A stretch of 64,000 nucleotides of DNA from the NCBI GenBank assembly GCA_025602905.1, contig JAHLKI010000022.1, forward strand, positions 186,001 to 250,000, in the 5' to 3' direction. Numbering within the stretch: position 1 is the stretch's first letter; every line of letters starts with the position of its first letter. Below, in pieces: positions 11,872-23,351 of the stretch. The DNA is from Phlyctochytrium arcticum (taxonomy: Eukaryota > Chytridiomycota > Chytridiomycetes > Chytridiales > Chytridiaceae). The translations under genes and the position numbers were made by a program. The notes below the pieces were generated by a model. That model had not been told where the DNA came from. It made no database searches and saw nothing but the letters and a program-made list of their open reading frames with translations.

Positions 11872-13748
11872 TCATCGACGAGTGTGTCCATAGGTGTTGA
11901 GAACACCATCAGAGTCGTAACCGTCGTCTGAGCCAGCCATGGCATCATCATCAGAGCTATCACTTGCGGCCAATTCTGCCGCCCGCTCCTCGTCCTGTGC
12001 AGTGTCCCATTGGTCTTTCCGAATGGCTTCACGTGCAACAGCCATTTTGCTTTCTGAAGGATGATGCAGCTTGTACTCGAAACTCTCTTCATCGATCTGG
12101 AAGTCCATGTCCTTGAACATATCAGCGAAACGGTTATCACCAAGGGGATTCTCGGCGGACGCCCCTTCACGAAGAACCTCGCCCTTCTTCTTCTTCTTGA
12201 GTTTGTTAGCCAACTTCCGCCGGCGCCTCTCAGCATCAGAATCTGAGCCTTCCACCTCTTCGAGTTCGGCTTCTTCAGTTGGTGCATTGTCCTGCATGAG
12301 CTTACTCGCCATATTTCTGTTGATCTTTGGCAACTTGCGGATAGCTGAGATACGAGACGCTTGCTGTTTCTCAATCTTCTCTTCAATCTTGCGCTGTTTG
12401 TACTCCTCGAACTGGAAGGGGTTCGCAACCGCACGAGCCTTCTCATATAGCCGCAAGTCCAGGAAGAATCCGTGCATGTATGCCTTGAGAGTGGGTGTGC
12501 CAATCAAGTGATCCAGTTGCAAAGCGGATAGCTCCTGGCGAGTGACAAACTTGTAATCATCATAGAGAGATTGGTTCGGGTTCTCTTCGAGCTCTTCCGT
12601 GAGATTGTCAAGGTACGAGCACCATTTTGGCGCAGGTCCCAGTTGGGGTATGTAGTAGGTCTGAACCGGCACGCCTTCATTTGCAACCATGAGCAGTCCT
12701 GATTTGTCCCAGACGCAAACGTCGTTGATGTCGGATGGTGGTTCAACAGATGTCAGTGCTTTCCCGGTATCTTTGTTCCAAATTTTTATAATTTTGGTAT
12801 CGGCAGAAATGATGTTTCCTGTCGAGTGGATATTCAAAGATTTTATAGGGAAACCGTACTGATGATCCTTGACAACCATAGGAGTAGCGGACCGCAAGTC
12901 GTAAACTAACACTTGTCCCGTGGCGGTACCTACTGCAAATGATAATCCATCATCGCTGAACTTTAAAGCAGTGATCTCGGGGAAAGCGTCCAAAGCGCCG
13001 GGTCCGAGGGATTTGACAACAGCAGCACCAACGTCCAACTGCCCAATGCACTTTTTCTCTGTTGGGTGCCAAAACTCTAGCCTTCCATCGTCACCTCCAA
13101 ATCCCCATAACTGATTTGCGGGATTGATGTGGATGGTATTGATGGCGCTACAACTGGTTTGTAGCGAGGTCATAAACCGTCCCTGCTCCAAATTCAGTCG
13201 CCATACTTCTTTACTTGCACCTCCGATCAGCAAATCACAGGAGGGGTAGTGGTATTTGATGTCTCGTCCAAACTTTGGCACCCGTGTTTTGTAATGCAGC
13301 CCGTAATGTGAGTGTACCTCGATTGTCCGGTCGGATTGCAGCATCACAGTTTTTGTCCAGTCATCTGACAGAATCTCGAACTGTACGTTCTCACAGTCCT
13401 GATGCCGATCAAACTTCATAGATTTCTCTGCCAGTTCAAAGACTCGCATTTGCGGCTTGTAGACACCCGTAGCCACAATGTACTGGCCATCAGGGGTAGG
13501 TTTAATGCGGAGGGAAGCTTCAGGGAATTCAAAGTCCTGTATCAACTCAATTCTCCGTCGGTACTCTAAAAAACAAAGTATAAACAAAAAAGTCTTGCCA
13601 AATATTCCATTCCAAAAGTCATACCTTGATCCTTCCGTAGTGATTTGGCATTCTTCTTGGCTATCCAGTCCGGAATTGCTGACCGTGCGGCACTAGTGAC
13701 AGAGTAGATCTTGACATTGTTCGCATTGGAGACCTGCATGGTGGCCAT
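11872..13748 (-). CDS. ENP2: Nucleolar WD40 protein Enp2/NOL10 (40S ribosome biogenesis)
   Basis: Two exons: 13625-13748, starting M-A-T-M-Q-V-S-N-A-N-N-V-K-I-Y, and 11872-13565. A 59-nt intron separates them with a clean GTATGA donor and TTTTAG acceptor. The N-terminal half is a WD40 propeller (GFGGDDGRLEFWHPT, IISADTKIIKIWNKDTG). The C-terminal half is charged, with the NUC153-type segment DNRFADMFKDMDFQIDEESF followed by an acidic D/S-rich tail. Enp2 acts in early 18S pre-rRNA processing in the nucleolus. The start lies 155 bp from that of the divergent splicing gene; the stop faces the SART3-like gene 114 bp away, so the 3' ends converge. Confidence 0.93.
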
Positions 13749-13903
13749 TTTGCCGAGACCCGTTCTCGTTCGCAGAATTCTTTTTGTCAACTTTTTGAAA
13801 TTTCAAATTTGCGAGGCGAGTTCAAAGTGCTGCGCCACCCAACGTCGAACTGTCATTTCCCACAAAATGTTGACCGAGAAATTTCCAGCGGCATGTGCCA
13901 GTC
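13749..13903. promoter_or_regulatory. Shared divergent promoter of ENP2 and the SWAP-type splicing gene
   Basis: Only 155 bp separate the two opposing start codons, so both transcripts must start within this segment. No TATA box was seen. Coordinate control of the two RNA-processing genes is inference from spacing. Confidence 0.45.
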
Positions 13904-15799
13904 ATGACCAAGGAGTGGAACAACAAGAAAAGAAACAGGGCAGGAGCTTCGAAGGACGCTGCATCCCCGTCGCAAGAGTTTCTGGTTTTTGGATATCAAT
14001 GTCGAATTTTTAGAGACGATGCAAAGGCTGTTGCACTCGAGAGTCGTCTTCAACCGTGGGGAAACAAGATCGACAACCCCGTACTTGTAGACAGGTATGG
14101 CATTTAGGCTCGCAAGTTCTAGATCTTTGTCTTTATTCGGTTTCTACTTGCGCGTAAAGGATATCTATCAGATTGAGCTGAAATTGCACATGATTTCGCA
14201 GCTCAGTAAGAGCACATTAGTGTGGTAACAGACGAGGACTGATTTGGAAGAGCCTCTCCCTAAACTTCTTTCTTCCCACCATTAGATACGATGTGCGGAA
14301 TTTGCTTGATGATTTGTCAATATTCAAGGACTCCTACCATGGTGATGATTCAGTGGAGGACAAGGAGGAAACCCTCTGCGACATGGAGCGTTATCAAGAT
14401 GTGGACTCTGATGAAGAGTTGCTCTTTGACATGACGGATGAGGAGCGAGTGCAGTTCCTTGGTACATATGAGCCGCTGCGTGTTTTTGGATACTTCGGCT
14501 AAGTTGTGGCAGATCGAAAGAAAAAGCGTCAATTGCTGGAAACCCGCGGTCGGGCGATCGGTTATGATTATAATACTGGGATCGTTCAGCAAGATGAAAG
14601 TATCACCATTAGTGGTATTCCCTGTATGAGTTAATTATCACGCCCTACAGTCACCTGATATCTTGAATTCAGCAAATGAGAATGACAAACCACCCGCTGA
14701 AGATATCAAATTCCCACCACCACATGACATTAAAGGCGTAAGCGTCTGCTGCAACCTCTCGCAGAGATTTTCTGTTGACCTCTCCCCTACCAGCCAACTA
14801 CCAAAAAGCTTGCAGAGATCATTGAAAAAACGGCGCAATTCGTGAACCAGAGTTCAAATCCCCAGATTGAATTTCTGATTCAAGTCCGTCAAGGGAGCAA
14901 TCCTGACTTTGCCTTTATGGCCCCGGGTCATGACTTGCACCCGTATTATAGATTTTTGCGGGAAAAGCTCACTACGCCTGTGAAAGATGAACATTCTACC
15001 GAAGGTCAACATCCTACTGAACCTCAAGCCGATGCTAGTGTCATCGAAAAGAAGCAAGATGTACTTGATAATAGCCAGGAAAACATTGAGGTAGCGTCAG
15101 TAAAACACTTGGTTGTCGCTCCACTGGCGCCAGAACAGCAAGTACAGGAAACTCCGAAGAGTCCGCCCATTCCACAAGTAACACCAACCACGTAAGTATT
15201 GTTGCCCTTAGTATCAATGGCTCTGTATCTTGATATCTACTAGGATACCACCAGAAGAAATTGTCAATGTAATTGAAAAACTGGCCGGATTTGTTGCTCG
15301 CAATGGCCTGGCTTTTGAGGCCAAAGTTAAGGAGCAGAATCGAAATGATCCGCGGTTTAGTTTCCTACTGCCTTGGAACTCTTTCCATACCTACTATACG
15401 GAAAAGCGTGATTTTTATTTGCGTACGCTTGCTTCGCACGATTCCTCCTCTTCCGCGGGTGGCCATGTGGAGGAGCCTGCGAAGGTCGAAAACGTACCAA
15501 ATGATGAGGCTGCGATGGAGAGTGACGAACAAAAGCGACTGAAATTGGCAAAGGCAAAAGCATTTCTGACTAGGCTGAAAGCCAAGCGGAAAGCAGAGCT
15601 TGCGTCTTCGAGTCCCAGGCAGGAGGGCCACACTGTGTTGGGCAGCAGCATCCAATCAGAGGCAGATCCCCAGGCACCCATTCCATCAATAATAACATCA
15701 ACAACAGAAGTACTTCAACTTAAATCTCCTCCACACCCGCTTTCGCCTTACAAAGAAGAAGCATCTAAAATAGACTACAAGAGGCCCAGGTTCTCATGA
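13904..15799 (+). CDS. SWAP/SFSWAP-type splicing regulator with two SURP domains
   Basis: Spliced gene. Exon 1 (13904-14094) joins at 14286 across a 191-nt intron to read VDRYDVRNLLDD, which with the downstream DEELLFDMTDEERV matches the N-terminal DRY_EERY domain of Suppressor-of-White-Apricot proteins. Later exons encode two SURP modules: the first around 14800-14980 (KLAEIIEKTAQFV ... GHDLHPYYRFL), the second around 15240-15420 (VIEKLAGFVARNG ... WNSFHTYYTEKRDF). The two are separated by a Pro/Gln-rich linker. The C-terminus is Lys/Arg-rich without the long RS tail of animal SFSWAP. The animal proteins regulate alternative splicing in the nucleus; the role here is inferred. A further small intron near 14640-14690 is likely. 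Confidence 0.85.
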
Positions 15800-16176
15800 T
15801 TTCGGGAATGCCATATTTCCCACGTCAAATCCGGACAGAAGATCTCGCCAACCACATCATTCTCTTCCAAATACGTGAACATCCCAAGCGCAGCAAACAT
15901 CTGTGCGCCTTTCCGACAAGCTCTCTAAATGAAGGTCCTAGCACAGGACATGAAGTCTAGCTGGCGGTGAGAGCGGAGGAGTTCCCACGGTAGCAGCATC
16001 GTACACACGCTCTCTATTGTCGTATCTTACATCGATATGACTTTTACACCATACTCTATAGTTATATACATTCAGCATACCCTCTCCCGTTCTTGGATTT
16101 TCTCGTATCAACATGCTGTACACACTTGTCTTGTGCGTCCCTCATAACCTCTTTCAAATTGCGCAATAGTGTCATT
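15800..16176. other. Convergent 3' intergenic region
   Basis: Separates the 3' ends of the SWAP-type gene (+) and the motif-repeat protein (-). Non-coding by eye; no RNA gene or repeat recognised. Confidence 0.45.
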
Positions 16177-19100
16177 CTAACGACCCTGTACCAAGCTGCG
16201 CGTTGAGGAACGCGTCTCGTCGGCCCCCTCGCAGCTACTTGTCTGTTGATGGCTCAACTCGGCTGCCCCGGAACTTGCGGTAGTAGCGTGCGTGATGACA
16301 GAAAATTTGCGTTCCATGGCGACCGACATTTGAGCACCCCAGCAAACCTGTCAGCCAAAGCATTAGATACAATCAGAACGGCGTGGGGATAGATGGAAAC
16401 TTGAAACCTTACCAACTCATCGATATCGATTCTAGGGGGTGTCAAATCCACGATGCTGGCATTCGCGTTCATCTTCCGACTCTGTGGACTATGCACTGCC
16501 TCGCCACCGAGAGCTTTAGACCAGCGCCTTGCTGACCGCGGGCCAAGCGCCAACTCATCTAAGCTTTGCCTCAACCGCTTCAACTTTTGTGTTGCGTCAA
16601 GGGACGTCTCATCTGGGTGCGACTCTGTCGTTGGCGCATGCCCTTCACTGGGGGTTGGAGTGGTGGGAACGCGGAAGGTAGCGTGTTGCGATGATATGGC
16701 ACTCTGCCCGTGCATGATTGCTGAGTGCAATATGTTACCCAATGATGAGGCACGACGGCCTTGCTGCAACACTGTTTCTAGGGTCTGCCGAGAGCCCGTT
16801 ACCGCCGTCGGCGAGGTTGGCGCAGAAAGTATCGCGTTGGACCGCTCTACGGCTAGCGGATTCGTGACTGTTGAGTACTCATTTGCCACATCTTCGTCAG
16901 AGGAGTTTGACTGGTAGGAGCCCATCTCATGTGCAGCACCTGCCAGGCCTCCCACCGATCCATTCCCGTGGCTGCCACCCACAGCGCCGCTTCCCTGTCG
17001 TCCAAAGCGAATGAATTGCTTGATGTCTGGGGCATTTTCTGATTTTTCCACTACATCGACACGCACTGCTGTAGCAGAAGGTGCGATGCCCTCACAATCT
17101 GCCTGGACCATATCCGCGATGCTCATAAAGTGGGTAATGTCGAGAGCGGAAAGGCGCCGGCGTTGATTTCGCGGAGAGGGTGGTACAACGGCAATGCTAC
17201 CAGTTCGGGTAGGGTTTTGTGGATGAGTTGGATGTTTTCGTTGATGGTGTGAGTCGAGTTTGCGTTGAGGTTCAGAAACAGAGCGAGGTCGCTTAGTGTG
17301 TGAGTTTCGTGAAGAAGCAACTCGTGATTCATGGATATGCGAGGGATGGGGAGGGGTAACGGTACCGCTCACGTATGGAATTTCGCCATCAGAAGTGTTC
17401 CGCTGACCAATTACGCCACTAGTGGTATGTGCAAGGTATCCAGAAGCGCTGGTATTTGCCATAGTTGGAGCGAAAAACTCAGCACGAGAGGCAAAAATGC
17501 TCCGACGAGCTTTGCCATTCGTGACGGCTTTTAAGAGCACAGATCCCTGGCTGTTGCGCTTGCGCTGGTATGAGGGTGATGGTGGGAGCTGGCCAGCAAC
17601 GTACTGATCAATATCAAGCGATAGCGCCGTGTCATATGTAGGGGCAGAAGTTTGAGCGGAGGTGGGCATTCGGGATTCGATGGCATCGTGGGAAATTTTT
17701 GTAAAGCTGACCCGGCGATCAAGGTTGGTAATACTACGCTGCTGAGTTGGAGAGGTGATCGGTGATTTACCACCGTCCAGCGTAACGGTTGGTAGCCCTC
17801 TGCGATCCGCTACTGGCGAATCGTTTGTGGAGGAAGATGGGGCTCCTGCAGACATTTCAGCCGGGGACGCGTCGGTTGGGGAAGTCGCATCTCTTACCCC
17901 ATCAACAGGACTGCGAGGGATTGCCGTTGACGTGCGATTATTCTTGGTACCATACGGTGTTTCTCCTAGATCCATGAGAGCACTTATGTCACACACCCCA
18001 TCGCCGTCCTCCTGAATGGTTGGTGACATTCCCATATGGTGGCTACTTGCAAAAGAGCTGCGACCAATGTCAAGCAAAGCACTAATATCTTCAGCCGCAT
18101 TGTCTTCATTACGGAGGCAATAGGCGGAGGGGATATCACTGTCATTTCGCGAAGTCTTGTAATGGCTGGTATGATCTGGGGTTCCCGAGTCAGATACTCT
18201 GGTTGCGCCAAGGTGGGGTGATATCTTCAAACTCGCGTGAGACTGGCGCTCACTTCGGGGACTTTGATCTCCGGAGAGTCGCCGGATAAGTGCAGGAAGC
18301 GACGATCCATGATGCTCCCCTTTTAATCGACTCAATGTTGGACTTGGAGCAGGCACCGATGCTAGAAGTTCAAAATCTCCGGCATCGGTAAAGTTCCTTG
18401 GAAGATCAGCTAAAGCCTGCGCTCCTGGGTTGGGATCATGACTCAAAACATCATCAATATCTCGAATCTCTTCGGCCGCGCTGGTAGTTACAGAGCAGCC
18501 ACGTCGAGGGGATAGCGGCGAAGGTTGCGCCGAGCTGGAGGTACTCCCACGTCGACTTCGAGTAATTATAACAAATGATAGCCGTCGCTTCCATCCACCT
18601 CCACCCTCCTTTTGCGATGATGTTGACCCCCGTCGGCTCCGGTTCTCCTTCTCTACGGTATCTCCAAGAGCAAGCATGTCATCAAAATCCATCTCTTCGA
18701 CGGTAAGGGGAGTCTCCATTGTTGTCGCCACCGATGCAGACCGCGATCGACCCACGTTCGCCATTATTTCGCCAGTACCTATTCCCGTGAATTGATCGAT
18801 ATCTTCACTGGCCGCGGTCAGTGTCTGGGGGAAATGTGATTCTGGAAGGGAATCGGCTGGTGCGCAGGGGGTTGGGGCGGAAAGTCCAACCATACTCTTG
18901 CCTAGAGCAGGAAACGTTTCGGCTAGTGACATACGCGATCCCCGGGCACTGGCGCTTGGGTTGTATTGGATCACCTCCGATTGTCTTCTCGACCTCATAC
19001 CATTTGCTATACGTGCGAGAGACATGCGAGGAGACTTTGTGTCGCTCGGTACCACACCGCCGGTCAAAGGAGAATCAGTGGCCGTCAGTTCATCGATATC

Positions 19101-19709
19101 TCGTACTCCAGGACGCTCCAAAACGCCAATACTCGAGCTTCGTTTTCGATTACCCGACCGCATGAGAGTCCGTTGGGCCACCACGGATCCTCGCATACGC
19201 TCCATAGTAGCCTGCCCATCAGCCAGGATTGAGTCAATGTCTTCGCCCTTCCCCAAAATGACAGGATACATGCTCGCTGCAGCTTCCTGTTCCACCACCA
19301 CACGCCCATCATCTAGTCCCCAAGTACTCCCTGAACGGGCAGGAGGTGAGTTGGCTGGTGTTGGAACGCTTGTACTTCGTGGTTCCGTGGTTCTGGATGG
19401 GTCATGTAAAGAGTTCCCCGTCATTGATGGTGCTGGCGTTGAGGGTGGTTGGTGGGCAGATTTAAAGAGCTCAGAAGGCAATGGCCCAACGGGGGATACC
19501 GGGGAGGTGCCGTCTGAGTCACCAGTGATGGAGAGGTGAGTGTTGAGATCAGAGAGTGGAGGACTGAGAGGACCGTCAGTGTCCATTGAACGCATTTTGT
19601 TGCGGCTGGGGTTCAGGAGAGATCCTACAATTGAAGACCGTGATGCGTTGGAATTACGACCAAGCAACTTGTCTGACACAGAGCGAGGACGGAGGGAAGG
19701 CCCTGGCAT
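16177..19709 (-). CDS. Large disordered Ser/Pro-rich protein with repeated DIDxLLxxG-like motif
   Basis: Two exons, 16413-19709 and 16177-16347, with a 65-nt intron (GTAAGG...GACAG), give 1155 residues. The chosen ATG at 19709 (M-P-G-P-S-L-R-P-R-S) is the first true ATG; the frame stays open a little further upstream without one. I recognise no folded domain. The sequence is low-complexity, rich in Ser, Thr, Pro, Arg, with many SPxR and RRxS-type potential phosphosites. The striking feature is about eleven short motifs spread over the length, e.g. EDIDSILADG, EDISALLDIG, CDISALMDLG, PDIKQFIRFG, IDIDELVCWG, each followed by variable spacer. Such arrays usually act as repeated docking sites. 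Function unknown; a signalling or cytoskeletal scaffold is possible, but this is only inference. Confidence 0.75.
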
Positions 19710-21256
19710 TTTCACTGAATTTCCACAGGGGCGACGAACAATTTGTTCCAATGATATCGTTTACGATGCAAACACTGTGCTCGGCCCAAATTGTCTCAAG
19801 TCCAGAAATCTCAACTTTGTGATAGACTCTCTGCCAGGTGCGCCCAATCGGTGCAGAATGGCCGAAATTCTTTGAGTGTGCCCAAGCGAACCATAATCTT
19901 GCTGAAGCGTTTTCCTATTTTCGGTTTGTTTACATGGCGATTTATCATTGTCGGGGAATGAAATTCAGCCTGGTGTACGTAAGCGCAAAGTTCCAGGCAA
20001 AAGCTCAAACAAACGCTCTGCGATACAAACATTTGAGGGTTCCAATAATCATCAAGATTAACGCTCCTGATACTCATTCCAGATTCATTCTTTTACTTGG
20101 GGGTTAGGCATTTGTTTTGACATAATCCACCCAACCATAATTGTGATGAGCCTGGTCCTGAGCGGTGGATAAAAGTATACTGGGACAATACTCCCGCTTC
20201 TTTCTGAATCTACTAGAACCATGCCATTGAATGAAGGACGATAGAAGCACATGCATTGACAGAAGCACTCAGATTTGACAATGGTAATGTTCGGAGTAAC
20301 GTTGATGTTGAAATTGAAATTGGTATATCCGGTATAAAGGAGAACCAATACCGCTTCTTTCCCGTAGGCCGCGCTTCATAAGGCGTGTCATGGACGAACA
20401 TTCGAGCGCAGCTTCGCGCCGAAGCAGGACAGAGAACAGGACACCACACAGAACACTTTCTAGAACCAACTCGGCCAGCTTCAGTATGCATATGTCCTGT
20501 AATTAAGCGGATCAGATTCAGAAAGGCGTACTACCCGCGCACTATTAATCAGACGCATATTAATCGCTGCTGTCCCGACGGTGTCAGGACTTTCCCAGGT
20601 CCTTGAATTGACATTAAAGGCTTGCGAAAATGGCTATAGACGAAATTGGGTTGGGTGCTACTATCCTATCTCTTGTCGTGTCCCGGGAAGCGGAAAAGTT
20701 GCGACTCTGGTCTTTTTGCAGCGATATCCTTTTCCTTGGGGCCCTTGCCAAGTGTTTCGGGTGATGACCAAAAAAATACACACAACTTTTAGCCTCACTG
20801 ATAGGCTCTGAAACCGGCAGTCGGATGCATGCTTTTGCCTGGGGAAACAGTGTACCACTGCCTTTCGTCGCTCAACCTTCTTTCAACTACAACGGCAGCT
20901 TGAGCGCCAGGCTGCGACAAATTCTGTCAAGAGCCCGGGTCGCAGAATTGTGAAGCACTTCCAGTAAAGGTGGCACAGTCGCCCAACTCCGACTCGCAGC
21001 CCTACCCGCAGTAGCCGGCCACCTTGCCGCGGCGCCTTTTTGTGGCTTTGTCACACCCAGCCGCATGCGGTCGATCCGGCGAGGAGAGACGCGTTATGCG
21101 CAGTAACCCCGCTCCAGGGACCTGCGAGGCACAGATCGTATAAAAGCAAGATCCGGCAGCAAGTCCCCCATCCATCTTCACTTCGCTATACACCTAGACT
21201 TTTACACTACATCCACTAGCATCTCTCATACCCTAGTACATCAGAAGTCTTACAAC
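19710..21256. other. Long intergenic region between divergent genes
   Basis: About 1.5 kb between the motif-repeat protein (-) and the small secreted protein (+). Open frames here are short, on both strands, and show no family resemblance. The right 350 bp is more GC-rich and holds the TATA box at 21139. No RNA gene, repeat or mobile element recognised. Confidence 0.45.
21139..21145 (+). promoter_or_regulatory. TATA box of the small secreted protein gene
   Basis: TATAAAA lies 118 nt upstream of the ATG at 21257. Most other genes in the window have no such clear box, so this promoter looks like that of a regulated or strongly expressed gene. Confidence 0.55.
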
Positions 21257-21630
21257 ATGATTGCCAACATTCGCACCCTGACTGCTCTCCTGATGTTTGC
21301 CCTCATCGCCATGGTCAAGGCTTCCCCTATCCCCCAGCTGGGTCAGGCCACCGGAACAAATGTCGAAGAAGGTACACACTCATCGCATTCACATTCATCA
21401 TCAGATGAGAAGAAACTAACTGTCATTCTGCCCCAGCCGTATCTTCGGATGTCACCGAGAGCACCTTAGACATGCCCGTCATTGATCCCGATAACCTTCC
21501 TGTGCCCCAGGCCGGCAACGCCGTCGCAGCCTCGTCCACCAACGGCGACGACTCCCAGCCTGCGTTCTCTGACAACCAAGGCGGTGCAGGACTGCTGCCC
21601 GAAATCGACACCATCGGTCTTCCTGAATAG
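21257..21630 (+). CDS. Small secreted protein, unknown function
   Basis: Two exons, 21257-21371 and 21437-21630, with a 65-nt intron (GTACAC...CCCCAG), encode 102 residues. The N-terminus is a textbook signal peptide: a short charged start, the hydrophobic core LTALLMFALIAMV, then K-A-S-P with likely cleavage after Ala 22. The mature part is about 80 residues, acidic, rich in Pro, Asp, Gly and Asn, with no cysteine and no recognised domain. It repeats a loose P-x-I/L-x-P/D pattern (MPVIDPDNLPVPQ, LLPEIDTIGLPE). It could be a cell-surface or secreted small protein, perhaps processed. The intron with perfect frame restoration, the TATA box and the signal peptide together support a real gene. 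Confidence 0.7.
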
Positions 21631-23351
21631 ATAAATATCTTGTCACCGGCCTTCGACCCACCCCCTTCAGTGCTTTGATCTTATAGAGCATCTTTTACAT
21701 ACTTAGCGCACACATTCCGTACATATATACTGGCCCTCAAACACTCTGCTGGTTGTGAGCTCCCCCAAATTCTAGCTTTTGAATTCCCCCTACACTGCTA
21801 CCTTTAGAGCTCATCAGGGTTTATGAATTGCCACCTCAATACATACATATTCTCGAGTATCCAAGTACTTATGCACAGAATGACTCGAGTATAGAATGAT
21901 CCACGACCAGTGGGAGATTTACGCGTCAATCGACTCAGACCTGTCGCGCGACGGAGGCAGTAACGGAGTGTTACTATTGTTGCTGATGGTGCGGGTCTAG
22001 AATTGTGGAGAGGCGGTCCGACCGAACATTTGGGAAGGACTAGGTTTCTGATTTCTTTACCCTATGGTAGCAAAGATGGCATCGTACTTGGAAGGGTGAT
22101 GTTACCCAAATGAAACTTGTTGCATGTACTGCGCACTCCAGACTGAAAATCCCAACTCATGTCCAAGAAAACTCTCTCGGTGAGTAGCTCCAAGACATGA
22201 AATTTCATTAGATATAATACCACAACGGTTGTGGATAGGGCTTTGCGAAACATCAGAAATAATGACAAAAGCCCTTCGGGGCAATTGTATATATAGCTGG
22301 CGCATCTTCGCCAGATGCCACCCGTCTTAAGGAAGGGTTCTCAAGAGGAAGTTGATGCTTCTACTTTGACACATATTTCCACACTTGAAACAACCTTACC
22401 CTCATCATGCTGACGGAGAACTTGGTAGGTAACTCTGCAAACACTGACGCCGTTGCCCCGAGCAAGTTTGGCCAATGACTACTGGTACTGCAAATGGGTA
22501 ACCTGCCCGAGTAATTGGATTTACCACACCTTCTGACCCGTTGACAAATTTCAAACCCCCGTGAATCTCAAGAGTTGGCTGGCAATTCAACGCATGGTAG
22601 AGCAGTCATATGGTCCGATATGCATTTTCATTTTCTCGTGAGATCCTGAGATCTCCCTCGAAGCATCCATCAGAAAGACAATTAACAGATCAATGCATCA
22701 AATCCAATATCTTTGCGTGTGCCGCCCAACAAACTACTCTCTGACCCTGCTGTTCGATCTTTCAATGATCTTTGTACTTTTCATCTTATCTCATCTACAT
22801 AATATGTTTAAGACATTTTTTTTTCATTTGCCTGCAATTCGTTGTTTAGTCCAAGGTGCTAAACGTATACCATCTCAGACTCATTGAACTTACCTTAGAG
22901 AGATGAAAAATTGAAGACATTCACCCTGTCCGCTCGTCTTGAACAAAATTGTGATTTGATTTTCTCGTGGCGTGGCGGCAGAGCCCGGAAATGAGCTGAG
23001 GCTAACCCGGTTAACATTCAGGGCACAGGGCATGGCCCCTATGAAATAACTTAAAACTTAAATCAATACGATTTTTCTTTGACTGAAAAGCTGCCGATGA
23101 AAATCTGTCCATAGGAAAAAAGTCGAATGAAAAAGTAAGAGGAGATGGCTTGCGGAGAGTCGGAGACACTCGGCGCAAGCCTCGCAAGCCCCTGTCAAAC
23201 CTCCTCCGGAATTTGCTCCCACGGTTTTCCCTCCGATATTTTCCTTACTTTGATTTTGATCAACTTTCACTAGCACATCCTACGACACAGAAAGGTGCTG
23301 ATTTTCTTTCTACCAGCTGGCAATTAGGAAAGCCAGTGATACCCGTAAGAG
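21631..23351. other. Long intergenic region upstream of the double-helicase gene
   Basis: About 1.7 kb without a convincing gene. A TATATATA sits at 22288-22295 and an ATG with a short 23-codon frame at 22407, but nothing supports a product. The stretch 22680-23060 is AT-rich with pyrimidine tracts. No RNA gene or mobile element recognised. An upstream non-coding or short coding exon of the helicase gene could lie at the right end. Confidence 0.4.

Noticed and set aside
18898..19539. 213-codon plus-strand frame opposite the motif-repeat protein
   Set aside because: Antisense shadow of a Ser-rich coding exon; no family resemblance, and the minus strand carries the repeated motif and a proper intron.
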